Positions 44,378 through 53,956 of a stretch of 64,000 nt of DNA are shown in pieces. Source of the DNA: CAYNUJ01 sp964573255 (GTDB taxonomy: Bacteria > Bacteroidota > Ignavibacteria > Ignavibacteriales > Melioribacteraceae); assembly GCA_964573255.1 (NCBI GenBank), contig CAZNJB010000021.1, positions 1 to 64,000 on the forward strand. Reading direction: 5' to 3'. Position 1 is the stretch's first letter, and every line of letters starts with the position of its first letter. The notes beneath the pieces were generated by a model that searched no databases, had not been told where the DNA came from, and worked only from the letters and a program-made list of their open reading frames with translations. Both the position numbers and the translations under genes were made by a program.

Positions 44378-45150
44378 AAAAAATATTCAGTTTAATTGCG
44401 TTAATCATTTTACCAATATTGTTTAATGCTTGTTCAACGCCTCAGCCGGTAATTAAAAAGGAAAAAATTATTCCTGTTGATAGAATATTAAAAAGGATAG
44501 AAGCAAATAGACGAAAGGTAAAATCTTTTTACGGTACCGGTGTTCTAAAAATTGAGAGCAATAAATTTAGTGCTACGGCAAATTTTGAAGTGGTTATCAA
44601 AAAACCGGATTCAATAAAGATATCGGTTTTCGGTCCTTTTGGTTTGGATGTAGGGGAAATATTGCTGACAGGAGATGGCTATTTATTTTATGATGCATTC
44701 AGAAATATATTGTATTCCGGCAAGGATAAGACTGATATCTTAGACAAGCTATTTAAAGTAAATTTTAATTTTAATGATGTTTTCGATGCTTTTGCCGGTT
44801 CTGTAAATTTATCGGATAAGCTGAATGCCTTGCCGTACAAAGCAGAAGAAAATGAATCGAATTATTTTTTCACCTACACTAATGAGTCGATACGAACTGT
44901 TTATCAAATTGATAAGAAAGAATTATTTATAACTAATTACACTCTTTATGATGGTGAAAAAAAGGAAATAATCAGTAAGTATGAGGACTTTTCTAAGATA
45001 GACGGAGTAGTGGTTCCTTATAAAATCAATATAAAATATCCCAAGGAAGAAGCTTCAATAAATATTGATTACCGTGAAATTAAGGTGAATAAAATAAATT
45101 ACAACCTAATTTTAGATGTTCCACAAGATGTTAAAAGAATAAATCTGTGA
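44374..45150 (+). CDS. DUF4292 lipoprotein (LolB/LolA-like fold)
   Basis: 258 residues beginning with TTG that overlaps the TGA of the TPR gene. Signal sequence with lipobox LFNAC (Cys about residue 20). The mature part (VKSFYGTGVLKIESNKFSATANFEVVIKKPDSIKISVFGPFGLDVGEILLTGDGYLFYDAF) fits DUF4292, which has a LolA/LolB-like half-barrel. A role in lipoprotein or lipid handling at the outer membrane is likely but unproven. Its end overlaps the GTG start of the next gene (GTGA). Confidence 0.85.
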   Translation: MKKIFSLIALIILPILFNACSTPQPVIKKEKIIPVDRILKRIEANRRKVKSFYGTGVLKIESNKFSATANFEVVIKKPDSIKISVFGPFGLDVGEILLTGDGYLFYDAFRNILYSGKDKTDILDKLFKVNFNFNDVFDAFAGSVNLSDKLNALPYKAEENESNYFFTYTNESIRTVYQIDKKELFITNYTLYDGEKKEIISKYEDFSKIDGVVVPYKINIKYPKEEASINIDYREIKVNKINYNLILDVPQDVKRINL

Positions 45151-46346
45151 AACTATTACTAAATATAATTTTTTTATTGAGTTTGTCACTTAATGTAACA
45201 GCTCAATCAAATAAACAAATTGAAAAAGAGAGCTCACGTTTGTCTTCGCTCCGCAAATCAATTGACAAATTGGAAGCGGAGATTTTAAAGAATGATAAGA
45301 ATCAAAAGAATTCGGTAAAATTTCTTCAGAATATTGATGAAAAAATACTCCTGCTTAATGATTACATTAGAGAACTTGAAAAAGAGGAAAGAAGGATAAG
45401 CAGAAATGTTAAGGTTCTTGAAAAGAAAATCAAAGAAAATGAAAATGAAATAATTAAGCTCAAGAATAATTTTACGAAGTTAGTAATTTGGTATTATAAA
45501 TATGGTCAGCAATCTGAGTTTGACCTTTTACTTACTTCAGGGACTATGAATGATGCAATGTCCAAAATTAAATATCTGAAAATTATCAGTGAAGAAACTA
45601 AGAAGACAATTATAAATTTAAGGAAAAAAAGAAAACAATTAACCAGCGATAAAAATAAATTAGTTTTAGAAAAAAAAGGACAGCAACGATTACTTGCTTC
45701 AAAAAAGAAAGAAAAAAAGATTCTACTGAGGAGCAAAGCTGAGAGGAAAAAACTATTAGCGAAATTACGGAAGAATAAGAATTCGTTACTGGTAGAGCTT
45801 AAAAATAAAAGAAAAGCAGAACAAAAAATTGAAGAAAAAATTGCCGAGCTGATTAGAATTGAGAACGAGAGACTGGCAAATCAAAATGCAGCAAAAGAAG
45901 AACTTAAAGAGTTTGCAAATTATAACTTAAGTGAATTTGAGAATTTCAATGAACTTAGAGGCAGGTTAAATTGGCCTGTTAAGAAAGGGAAAATTACCAG
46001 GAAATTCGGTAAACAGAGAAATCTAAAATTAAACACTACAACAATCAATTACGGAATTGATATTAAAACTGAGAGAAACTCACTTGTTAAAGCTGTTGCA
46101 GGAGGTGTCGTTTCGGTAATAGATTGGATACCAGGTTATGGAAGTGTTCTTATTTTGACTCATAAAAATGGTTACAGGACTGTTTACGGCCATCTAACAG
46201 ATATACAAGTTGTGCAAGGTGATAAAGTAAATGCAGGTATAATATTAGGCAAAGTAAATGAAAGTTTGGAGGGAAATATTCTTCATTTCGAAATATGGAA
46301 ACAAAGACAAAATCAGAATCCAGAGAAATGGTTGGTGAGAAAGTAA
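45147..46346 (+). CDS. EnvC-like murein hydrolase activator (degenerate M23)
   Basis: 399 residues starting at GTG. Signal peptide to TAQ (near residue 19); residues 25-250 form a long coiled coil rich in Lys/Glu; residues 270-399 form an M23/LytM domain. Compared with active LytM enzymes, metal ligand His is replaced by N301 (in NYGID), D305 is kept, H349 (YGHLT) is kept, the catalytic His of HxH is I378 and the last metal His is H380. Two of five active-site residues are lost, as in EnvC, so this is likely an activator of amidases during cell separation rather than a hydrolase. Confidence 0.87.
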   Translation: MKLLLNIIFLLSLSLNVTAQSNKQIEKESSRLSSLRKSIDKLEAEILKNDKNQKNSVKFLQNIDEKILLLNDYIRELEKEERRISRNVKVLEKKIKENENEIIKLKNNFTKLVIWYYKYGQQSEFDLLLTSGTMNDAMSKIKYLKIISEETKKTIINLRKKRKQLTSDKNKLVLEKKGQQRLLASKKKEKKILLRSKAERKKLLAKLRKNKNSLLVELKNKRKAEQKIEEKIAELIRIENERLANQNAAKEELKEFANYNLSEFENFNELRGRLNWPVKKGKITRKFGKQRNLKLNTTTINYGIDIKTERNSLVKAVAGGVVSVIDWIPGYGSVLILTHKNGYRTVYGHLTDIQVVQGDKVNAGIILGKVNESLEGNILHFEIWKQRQNQNPEKWLVRK

Positions 46347-46360
46347 ATATTTAAAGTTCT

Positions 46361-47632
46361 ATGAGTCTTATCAATTCATTAATTAACAATAAAAAACTTA
46401 TCCATAATTTTACATCACTGACCATCCTTCAATTAACTAATTACCTTTTCCCATTGATAACTTTTCCGTATTTGGTAAGAGTATTAGGCTCGGAAGTATA
46501 CGGATTAGTAAGTTTTGCAATTGCTTTCGTTACTTATTTTATTGTTCTAACGGATTATGGATTCAATCTATCTGCAACTCAAGAAATTTCCATCCACAGA
46601 AATAATGAAAATAAAAAAAGGGAAATATTTTCTTCGGTATTGATAATTAAACTGGGACTATTCCTTCTTAGCGGATTGCTCTATTCATTGATTGTACTTA
46701 GTTTTAAAAAATTTCAAGTCGATTCCGATCTTTATTTTTTATCCTTTATGTTAGTGCTGGGTTCGGTTCTTTCGCCGAATTGGTTTTTTAAAGGATTGGA
46801 AGAGATGAAGATTATTACGATCATTACTTTTGTTGTAAAAGTCATATGGGTTATTTCTGTATTTGTTTTTATTAAATCGGAAAAAGATTATTTATTGTTT
46901 ATCATCCTAAACGGGATTGCCGCAATATTGAACGGAGTTTTGGGAATATTAATAATTTATTTTAAATACGGAGTGAGATTAGTTTTTCCAACCCTATCCG
47001 AAATAAAACATCAGTTAATTGAAGGATGGTATTTATTTGCCTCGAGCGCTTCAATTACTTTGTATACTACTTCAAATATATTCATACTCGGTTTATTCGC
47101 CGGGAATGATATCGTGGGATATTTTGCCGCAGCGGATAAAATTCGTCTGGCGGTGCAAGGCCTCTTTGAAAATGCTTCTCAAACAATATTCCCTCATTTA
47201 GCAAAGCTGTTTAATGAATCAAAAGCTCAAGCAGTGAGTTTTGTGAAAAAATATATCTTTATTATCTTGTCCATTGCATTCATTTTAACATTTATTTTGC
47301 TAGTGTTTTCAAGAGAATTGATTTTATTGGTTTTAGGCTCAAGTTATTTGCCAGCTTTAACGGTCTTTCGCATAATTATATTCCTTCCGTTAATTATACT
47401 TTTGAGTAACATATTTGGAATTCAAGTAATGTTGAATTTGGGATACAAAAAAGAATTCTTCAAAATCATTTTTTTAGCGGGAATTATTAATTTACTCATC
47501 TCTTTTCTAGTCATTCCAGTTTATTATGAAATCGGAACGGCCCTATCCATTGTTATTAGCGAAGTATTTGTAACGGCTGCTTTTATTCATTTTGTGAAAA
47601 AGAAAAAATTACTGAAATTAAATATTATATGA
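46361..47632 (+). CDS. Polysaccharide flippase (Wzx-like, MATE/MOP fold)
   Basis: 423-residue inner-membrane protein with about 12-14 hydrophobic helices. The N-terminal LTNYLFPLITFPYLVRVLGSEVYGLVSFA is characteristic of Polysacc_synt (Wzx) flippases, which move lipid-linked oligosaccharide units across the inner membrane. It starts 14 bases after the EnvC-like gene and opens the glycan block that follows. The substrate is probably the galactofuranose-containing unit made by the next genes. Confidence 0.92.
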   Translation: MSLINSLINNKKLIHNFTSLTILQLTNYLFPLITFPYLVRVLGSEVYGLVSFAIAFVTYFIVLTDYGFNLSATQEISIHRNNENKKREIFSSVLIIKLGLFLLSGLLYSLIVLSFKKFQVDSDLYFLSFMLVLGSVLSPNWFFKGLEEMKIITIITFVVKVIWVISVFVFIKSEKDYLLFIILNGIAAILNGVLGILIIYFKYGVRLVFPTLSEIKHQLIEGWYLFASSASITLYTTSNIFILGLFAGNDIVGYFAAADKIRLAVQGLFENASQTIFPHLAKLFNESKAQAVSFVKKYIFIILSIAFILTFILLVFSRELILLVLGSSYLPALTVFRIIIFLPLIILLSNIFGIQVMLNLGYKKEFFKIIFLAGIINLLISFLVIPVYYEIGTALSIVISEVFVTAAFIHFVKKKKLLKLNII

Positions 47633-47698
47633 TTTAATCACCCAATTAGTGTTAATCGTAGTATAGTTAAAAATGGAAACTTTTTGTGAGCGCTAATT

Positions 47699-48799
47699 AT
47701 GCAGCAATATGATTATTTAATCGTGGGAGCTGGTTTTGCCGGTGCTGTGCTGGCAGAGAGGCTTGCTACACAGATGAATAAAAAAGTGATCATTGTGGAA
47801 AAGAGGAACCACATTGGAGGGAATGCTTATGATGAGTTTGATGATCATGGAATTCTTGTCCATCGATACGGACCGCACATTTTTCATACAAACAGTAAAA
47901 AAGTTTTTGATTATTTATCCCAGTTTACTGAATGGTCTTTTTATGAACACAAAGTTTTAGCAAAATTAAACGGTGAATATTATCCCATCCCAATCAATCG
48001 GACAACCATTAACAAATTATATAATTTGAATCTCAAAAATGATGAAGAAACTGCTTTGTTTTTTGCTTCTGTTTGTTCTAAAAGATTCCCGATTAGAAAC
48101 TCGGAAGATATAATTGTAAGTAAAGTTGGTAAAGATTTATATGAAAAGTTTTTTAAGTTTTACACTAAAAAGCAATGGGGAATAGATCCGAAAGAGTTAT
48201 CTCCCTCAGTGTGCGGAAGAATACCAATAAGAACAAACAATGATGATCGTTATTTTGATGATAAATATCAGTACATGCCTAAAAATGGATTTACAAAGAT
48301 GTTCGAAAAGATGTTATCTCATAAAAATATAGAAATTATTCTTAATAGCGATTATAAAACACTGGAGAAAGATCTTCTCTTTGACAGGATGATTTATACC
48401 GGTCCGATTGATTACTTCTTCGATTACGAATTTGGGAAGTTACCTTACAGGTCAATCAAATTTGAATATGAACATTTTAATAAAGATTATTATTTACCGG
48501 CATCACAAATAAATTTTGTGGATGAAAGTATTCCATACACAAGAGTTGTAGAGCATAAAAGAATAACTCTTACTAGTAATAATGGAACAACTATTAGTTA
48601 TGAATATCCAAATCAATCTGGTGACCCATATTATCCGATACCTACCGAGAGTAATTATGAATTATTTAAGAAATACTGGTCAAGAGCAGAAAATTTACGA
48701 AACGTAATATTTTGCGGAAGATTAGCTGAATATAAATATTATAATATGGATCAAGTAATAGGCAATGCATTGAATACATTTAGGAAATTATATGAATGA
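47699..48799 (+). CDS. glf: UDP-galactopyranose mutase
   Basis: 366-residue flavoenzyme converting UDP-galactopyranose to UDP-galactofuranose. The FAD motif VGAGFAGAVLAERLA (residues 8-22), HIGGNAYDEFD, YGPHIFHTNSKKVFDYL, the IDYFF segment and the C-terminal GRLAEYKYYNMDQVIGNAL are all standard. It implies that galactofuranose is a component of the surface glycan. The ATG at 47699 follows a 66-bp gap; the end overlaps the next gene by eight bases. Confidence 0.97.
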   Translation: MQQYDYLIVGAGFAGAVLAERLATQMNKKVIIVEKRNHIGGNAYDEFDDHGILVHRYGPHIFHTNSKKVFDYLSQFTEWSFYEHKVLAKLNGEYYPIPINRTTINKLYNLNLKNDEETALFFASVCSKRFPIRNSEDIIVSKVGKDLYEKFFKFYTKKQWGIDPKELSPSVCGRIPIRTNNDDRYFDDKYQYMPKNGFTKMFEKMLSHKNIEIILNSDYKTLEKDLLFDRMIYTGPIDYFFDYEFGKLPYRSIKFEYEHFNKDYYLPASQINFVDESIPYTRVVEHKRITLTSNNGTTISYEYPNQSGDPYYPIPTESNYELFKKYWSRAENLRNVIFCGRLAEYKYYNMDQVIGNALNTFRKLYE

Positions 48800-49700
48800 G
48801 CCATTAGTCAGCGTTAATATAATATCCTACAATCGTAAAAATGAGTTGAGATATACTCTGCAAAAGGTTTTTGCACAAGAATATAAAAATATTGAAGTGA
48901 TAGTCGTTGATAATTCATCATCGGATGGTACGCAGGAAATGGTGACAAGAGAATTTCCAAATGTTAAGTTGATTCAAATGAATGATAATATTGGAATATC
49001 TGCTTGGAACAAAGGATTTGAGATATCGAATGGGGAATACATTTTAGTTTTAGATGATGATAGCTATCCTGAGAAAAATTCAATACAAAGAGCATTAGAA
49101 GTATTTAATGAAGACAATAAAATTGGTATAGTTGCATTTAATATTTACAATTCCAAATATGAATTTTATGAAACTCATAATTATCCAAGGAATATTATCT
49201 CGTTTGTTGGGTGTGGTGCTTTGATAGATAGTAGGAAATTAAAAACAGTTGGCTTTTATGATGAAAATTTATTTATATATTTGAATGAGCTGGAATTATC
49301 AGCAAGATTCTGGGACTATGGATTTAAAGTAGTATTCTGTAAAGAAGCAACTTGCATTCATAACCAAAGTTTAAAATCACGCGAAGTAAATAAAAATCCA
49401 TTTAGAAGCAGCTATAGATATAAACATTTCTTTTGGGGTATGAGTTATTTTATATTGACAAAAATAGATTTTCCAAATTCTTATTCCTCTCTCGTTAAAT
49501 GGATTGTCAATAGATTTTTAATTTCAATACGATATTTATTTATAAAAGAATTTATGGTCGGGTGTTTTAATATTGTTCAAAAGTCATACATAATTAGGAA
49601 AAATCGAAAACCTTTAAAGAAAGAAGTTCAAGAATTTTACAGAAATGGGAATTTATTTGCTTGGATTGACAGAGACTATTTCCCAGAATTTAAGAAATAA
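48792..49700 (+). CDS. Family 2 glycosyltransferase
   Basis: 302-residue GT-A-fold transferase. N terminus VSVNIISYNRKNELRYTLQKVFAQEYKNIEVIVVDNSSSDGT (residues 6-47) and the metal-binding LVLDDDSYPEKNS are typical of GT2. It may be a rhamnosyl- or galactofuranosyltransferase-like enzyme because of its position next to glf, but the acceptor and donor are unknown. It overlaps glf by eight bases and precedes the next gene by eight. Confidence 0.92.
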   Translation: MNEPLVSVNIISYNRKNELRYTLQKVFAQEYKNIEVIVVDNSSSDGTQEMVTREFPNVKLIQMNDNIGISAWNKGFEISNGEYILVLDDDSYPEKNSIQRALEVFNEDNKIGIVAFNIYNSKYEFYETHNYPRNIISFVGCGALIDSRKLKTVGFYDENLFIYLNELELSARFWDYGFKVVFCKEATCIHNQSLKSREVNKNPFRSSYRYKHFFWGMSYFILTKIDFPNSYSSLVKWIVNRFLISIRYLFIKEFMVGCFNIVQKSYIIRKNRKPLKKEVQEFYRNGNLFAWIDRDYFPEFKK

Positions 49701-49708
49701 GCAGCGGG

Positions 49709-50824
49709 ATGTTTATAAAATATATCGAAAATATAATATCATATTTAATATTTAAACTGATGTATTTCTACTTCAGTAGAATGTCGACTCGCACTACAAT
49801 CAGGAATATATTGTTTGTTAATTTGGCTTTAATGGGGGATGTAATTTTATCATCTGTTATCTTTACCAATGATAACTTACTCGAGAAGGGCTACAGTTAT
49901 TATTTTATAACATCAGAAAAATACAAAGAGATATTTCATGATTATAACGGAGTAATTAAACTAATTTTTATCAATAAGAGGAAATATAAATTTAATCTCC
50001 TTTATAGATTAAAACTGATTAAGCAATTAAAAGAATTGAGTTTTCATAAAATCTATAATTTGAATTTCACTAGAATATCCATTGACGATGAAATATCATT
50101 GCTGCCGGGTATTAATAGTCAAACAATTACGTTTAAGAATAATCCCAATTTAAAGAGATTGCTTGGAAGTGCTTTCGACTCGAAGTACAGTGAATTAATT
50201 GAACGGAACATTAATGAAGTATATATCTTTAATATCCTTTCTCTAACAAGGAATTTATTTATCAAGGAACCATCTGCAAAAACTAAAGTTTATTTTAAAA
50301 GTCAGAATACAGGAGTAAATAATTTTTTTATATCGGATTATTTTGTTGTAAATCCTTACTCATCAACAACAATAAAAAATTGGTCGTTAGAAAAATATAA
50401 AACATTGATATATAAATTAACTGAAGAATTAAATCTATCCTGTGTAATACTTGGGGTAAATTATGATAATACTGAAGTATTACGGGGAGAGAAAGTTATT
50501 AATAAGGTAAACAAAACAACGATCAGTGATAGTCTGAACATCATCGATAAATCTTTATTTTTTATCGGTAATGACAGTGGTTTGCTTCATGCAGCAATAG
50601 CAATGAATAAATTATGTTTTGCCATTGTTGGTGGAGGTGTTTGGGGACAAATATATCCTTATCAAAAAAAAGATGTGAATTATTTTTATGAGAAAATGGA
50701 CTGTTTTAATTGCGGATGGGTTTGTAAGTATGAACAACCTCTATGTATTTACAACCTATCTGTAAACCAAGTATTTAATAGTATAATTAATAGTTTTTCA
50801 AATGATAGAAAGAGATGTATATAA
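49709..50824 (+). CDS. Family 9 glycosyltransferase (heptosyltransferase-like), first copy
   Basis: 371-residue GT-B-fold transferase. The N terminus (NILFVNLALMGDVILSS, near residues 32-48) and C-terminal donor domain (NPYSSTTIKNWSLEKYKTL, FFIGNDSGLLHAAIAMNKLCFAIVGGG) match GT9. An extra cysteine group near the end (CFNCGWVC, then C in EQPLC) resembles the Cys cluster of some GT9 proteins and may bind metal. Heptose as donor is only the family name; any NDP-sugar could be used. It overlaps the next gene by 23 bases. Confidence 0.88.
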   Translation: MFIKYIENIISYLIFKLMYFYFSRMSTRTTIRNILFVNLALMGDVILSSVIFTNDNLLEKGYSYYFITSEKYKEIFHDYNGVIKLIFINKRKYKFNLLYRLKLIKQLKELSFHKIYNLNFTRISIDDEISLLPGINSQTITFKNNPNLKRLLGSAFDSKYSELIERNINEVYIFNILSLTRNLFIKEPSAKTKVYFKSQNTGVNNFFISDYFVVNPYSSTTIKNWSLEKYKTLIYKLTEELNLSCVILGVNYDNTEVLRGEKVINKVNKTTISDSLNIIDKSLFFIGNDSGLLHAAIAMNKLCFAIVGGGVWGQIYPYQKKDVNYFYEKMDCFNCGWVCKYEQPLCIYNLSVNQVFNSIINSFSNDRKRCI

Positions 50825-51710
50825 ATTTTATGTCGTAGTAGTTCATTATGGTGACCCCGGTATAACCGATAAGTGTATTAAATCAATTCTGAGACAAAAG
50901 GAGTATATAGAAGAATTAGTCGTATCGGATAACAGCGGTAATTATTTGCCAATGCAGGGTACAGAGAACCTTATAAAAGTAATTGACAATCAAAGGAATA
51001 TTGGTTATGCTGCTGCTATAAATAAAGGGCTGGAATATGGGCGTGAGTTAAATGCCGAATATTATCTACTTCTTAACAATGACGTGATTCTTGAGGATGA
51101 TTTTTTCAAAAATATATGCCAAGAAATTGGGAACGATAAGTTGTTTATTGCTTCTCCTCGAATTCATTATTTACAAGATAAAAAAATAATATGGTATAAT
51201 GGGGGATATATAGATTATCTGAAGTTTGAAGGGGTACATAAAGACATTGATCGATATTCCAGTGAATGCACTATACCGGAAATAAAACAGGAAGTTACTT
51301 TTATCTCTGGTGCCGTTTTTATCATTACTCTCGATGTGATAGAAAAAATTGGAATGATAGATGAAAAATATTTTCTTTATTATGAAGACTTAGATTTCTC
51401 ATTGACAGCACTCAGGAATGGAATAAAACTTTTATATATCCCACAAGCAGTTGCTTATCATAATGTATCTAGTAATACAAAGCAAATGGATAGCTTCTTA
51501 AATTTCAAGAAAGAAATATATTATTACAGAATAAGGAACAAACTTTTAATTCTGTCAAAATACGGTAAAGAGTTATACCGACTATCGGGTATATTTTATC
51601 TTAGTATTAAAATCCTAAAATATTTTATGCTCTTTATTCTTGTCGGAAAGTTTTCATATATAAAATTAATATTTAGAGGAATTTTTGATGCATTTTCGCT
51701 TGATAAATAA
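50802..51710 (+). CDS. Family 2 glycosyltransferase
   Basis: 302-residue GT2 enzyme resembling rhamnosyl-/galactofuranosyltransferase-type members. It has YVVVVHYGDPGITDKCIKSIL-type N-terminal strand-helix, RNIGYAAAINKGLEYG and a LLLNNDVILEDDF metal motif (residues 89-101); the C-terminal YYEDLDFSLTALRNG (about residues 188-202) contains the family ED motif. It probably adds one sugar of the repeat unit or links it to lipid. It overlaps the preceding gene by 23 bases. Confidence 0.92.
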   Translation: MIERDVYKFYVVVVHYGDPGITDKCIKSILRQKEYIEELVVSDNSGNYLPMQGTENLIKVIDNQRNIGYAAAINKGLEYGRELNAEYYLLLNNDVILEDDFFKNICQEIGNDKLFIASPRIHYLQDKKIIWYNGGYIDYLKFEGVHKDIDRYSSECTIPEIKQEVTFISGAVFIITLDVIEKIGMIDEKYFLYYEDLDFSLTALRNGIKLLYIPQAVAYHNVSSNTKQMDSFLNFKKEIYYYRIRNKLLILSKYGKELYRLSGIFYLSIKILKYFMLFILVGKFSYIKLIFRGIFDAFSLDK

Positions 51711-52980
51711 GTCTAAATTCATTTATCATATAGCTATTATTTTTTTTCTATTTCAATTGTGTTTTATTTTTACAACTCCTCCTTTCGAAGCTCCTGATGA
51801 GAATCATCATTTAAATTATATAAATTTTATATCGAAAAATATTTCATTACCAAATCAGGAACAAACAGAAACTCTACTTAAAGGGGAAGGTCATCAAAAT
51901 CCTTTGTATTACATTATTGCCGCAGGTCTTACCAGATTGTTGTTAGAAGATAACATTATTGATTACAGGTTAATTCCGAATACTAATCATATATGGTACG
52001 GTGGTGATAAATATAATGTGCCATTATTTGTTCATATAAACGTTTTTGAAAAATATTCCGATAGAATTGTTTTTTACATGCTAAGAATATTCACTGCCTT
52101 ATTTTCTTTAGTTACTGTAATTATGTTTTATAAGACTCTCTTGCTACTTGAAAATAGTAATAATATTTCAATTTTAACAATAATACTGATTACAAATATT
52201 CCTGAGTTCATTTTTATTTCCGGAATGATTAACAATGATTCTTTGGCTTTAATGTTCATTTCCTTGTCAGTTTATAATTTTGCAAAAGCAATTAATAATT
52301 CAAGTGATAAACTCTCATTATATTTGTCTTATCTATATTTAGCTCTATCCGTATTGACCAAGTTTTATGCACTAATTCTTTTCTTTGTGTTTTCTTTTTA
52401 TTTAGTTTTCATAAAAACCAATAGGAATACAAAAATAAATATTACGATAGTTGCCTCAATATCTTTGTTTATTGTAATCATTCTACCACTTTTACTATGG
52501 AAATTTATTTATTATGAAAATTTTATCCGTGCATCAATTCTCGAAACAGATCAAAATTTATGGGCATTAAATTTTCAAGAATTTCTGGGGCAAATTATAT
52601 TTTTCTTTCAGTCATTCTTTGGCAAATTCGGCTGGGCGAATGTAACCTTACCGTTTTATATTTATGGAGCATACTTAATAATATGGGGAATTATATTAAT
52701 TAATTCCATCCGGAAAATAGACTTCAGTAACGGAATGATTCTGTTCTCAATAATTGCTATATTCTCATTAATATTAGAAATTATTTACTTTAATTCTTAT
52801 ACGCTTCAGATGCAGGGTAGATATTTCTTCCCTGCGCTCAGTTTTATTTCAATTATATCATATTATGGTATTAAATCTATTAGTGCTAAAATATCTTATA
52901 GGTCAATGAATATTATTATAATTGGGATATATTCGTTAACTATTTATTCAGTAATTTGGAACGCTATCTTTTATCGGTAA
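51688..52980 (+). CDS. DUF2142-like polytopic membrane protein
   Basis: 430 residues from the ATG at 51688, which has AGAGGA seven bases ahead; TTG 51685 is the alternative. It overlaps the preceding GT2 gene by 23 bases. About ten transmembrane helices. The first loop PPFEAPDENHHLNYINF (near residues 28-44) is the signature of the DUF2142 / GT39-like superfamily (dolichyl-phosphate mannosyltransferase-like GT-C fold), with the catalytic-type acidic PDE motif. It probably transfers a sugar from a lipid-linked donor on the outer face of the inner membrane. Substrate unknown. Confidence 0.8.
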   Translation: MHFRLINKSKFIYHIAIIFFLFQLCFIFTTPPFEAPDENHHLNYINFISKNISLPNQEQTETLLKGEGHQNPLYYIIAAGLTRLLLEDNIIDYRLIPNTNHIWYGGDKYNVPLFVHINVFEKYSDRIVFYMLRIFTALFSLVTVIMFYKTLLLLENSNNISILTIILITNIPEFIFISGMINNDSLALMFISLSVYNFAKAINNSSDKLSLYLSYLYLALSVLTKFYALILFFVFSFYLVFIKTNRNTKINITIVASISLFIVIILPLLLWKFIYYENFIRASILETDQNLWALNFQEFLGQIIFFFQSFFGKFGWANVTLPFYIYGAYLIIWGIILINSIRKIDFSNGMILFSIIAIFSLILEIIYFNSYTLQMQGRYFFPALSFISIISYYGIKSISAKISYRSMNIIIIGIYSLTIYSVIWNAIFYR

Positions 52981-53002
52981 TAAAGTTACATCTATTGAAT
53001 TA

Positions 53003-53956
53003 ATGTTGAGTGTGGTTGTCATATCATTAAATGCTGTGGGAGATACTTATCTCTCCCTATCGGCTATCCCTTTTTTAAAACGAAATACGAGTGAAATCGA
53101 TATCACTTTTGTCGTTAATAAGAAATCTACGTTTTTATTCAAAAATGAAGAAGTAAATGTTATTACAGTTGAAAAGAAGATACTTTCAATTTTGAGAGCA
53201 CTTTATAGTTTGCGTAAAATTAATTTTGATATTATTTTATCTTTTTTCCCTGGAGTAGCAAATAGTTTATTGCTAAAATTACTTAAAGGTCGTGTGAAAG
53301 CGGGATATATTAATTATCATAAAATAGTTGATTGGCATAAAAAGGCAAATTTGGCGACTATTATAAAACAGAACACAAAAGTATATAAATATTGGGAAAA
53401 GAATTATAATTACTTGGCCAGAATTGAGATAATATTATCTGAAATCTACCCTGAAGAGAATGTAAAATTATCGAAATATAAATTCAACATTTCAACCATT
53501 GCAAAGGACGACAATATTGTCATTCATTATCGTTCAAGATTTATCCAACGAAGTTTAACTATTGAACAATTGATCGCATTGGTCAATTATTTGCGTGAGA
53601 CATTTAACTCACCGGTTTTGATTATCGGATCGGATGAGTTGAAAGGATTAGAAGTTAATGATTCTCAAATAATAATTAATCCGGATGTACGGAAGCTTGT
53701 AAACTTGGTCCATAACAAATTATTTATTGGTGTGGATTCTTTTCCTCTACAAATCGCTGATGCTTTTGACACAAATTTTGTTGGTCTTTTTTCAATAACA
53801 AATCCTAAAGCAGTGCTAAGTAATTCTCATAAATCTATTGAGTATGCTTGTCAAAGTTTTAGCGAAATATCAACAGCGTTGTTGATAGAGAAATTAAATT
53901 CATATTTAATAAAAAATAATAATGAAAATTTTTGGAGTCAACATAAGTTATACTAA
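53003..53956 (+). CDS. Family 9 glycosyltransferase-like protein, second copy
   Basis: 317 residues, GT-B fold. LSVVVISLNAVGDTYLSLSAIPFL matches the GT9 N-terminal loop (G-D motif), and the C-terminal LFIGVDSFPLQIADAFDTNFVGLFSI matches the donor domain end. It is shorter and more diverged than the copy at 49709-50824. It overlaps the next gene by 35 bases. Donor sugar unknown. Confidence 0.8.
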   Translation: MLSVVVISLNAVGDTYLSLSAIPFLKRNTSEIDITFVVNKKSTFLFKNEEVNVITVEKKILSILRALYSLRKINFDIILSFFPGVANSLLLKLLKGRVKAGYINYHKIVDWHKKANLATIIKQNTKVYKYWEKNYNYLARIEIILSEIYPEENVKLSKYKFNISTIAKDDNIVIHYRSRFIQRSLTIEQLIALVNYLRETFNSPVLIIGSDELKGLEVNDSQIIINPDVRKLVNLVHNKLFIGVDSFPLQIADAFDTNFVGLFSITNPKAVLSNSHKSIEYACQSFSEISTALLIEKLNSYLIKNNNENFWSQHKLY

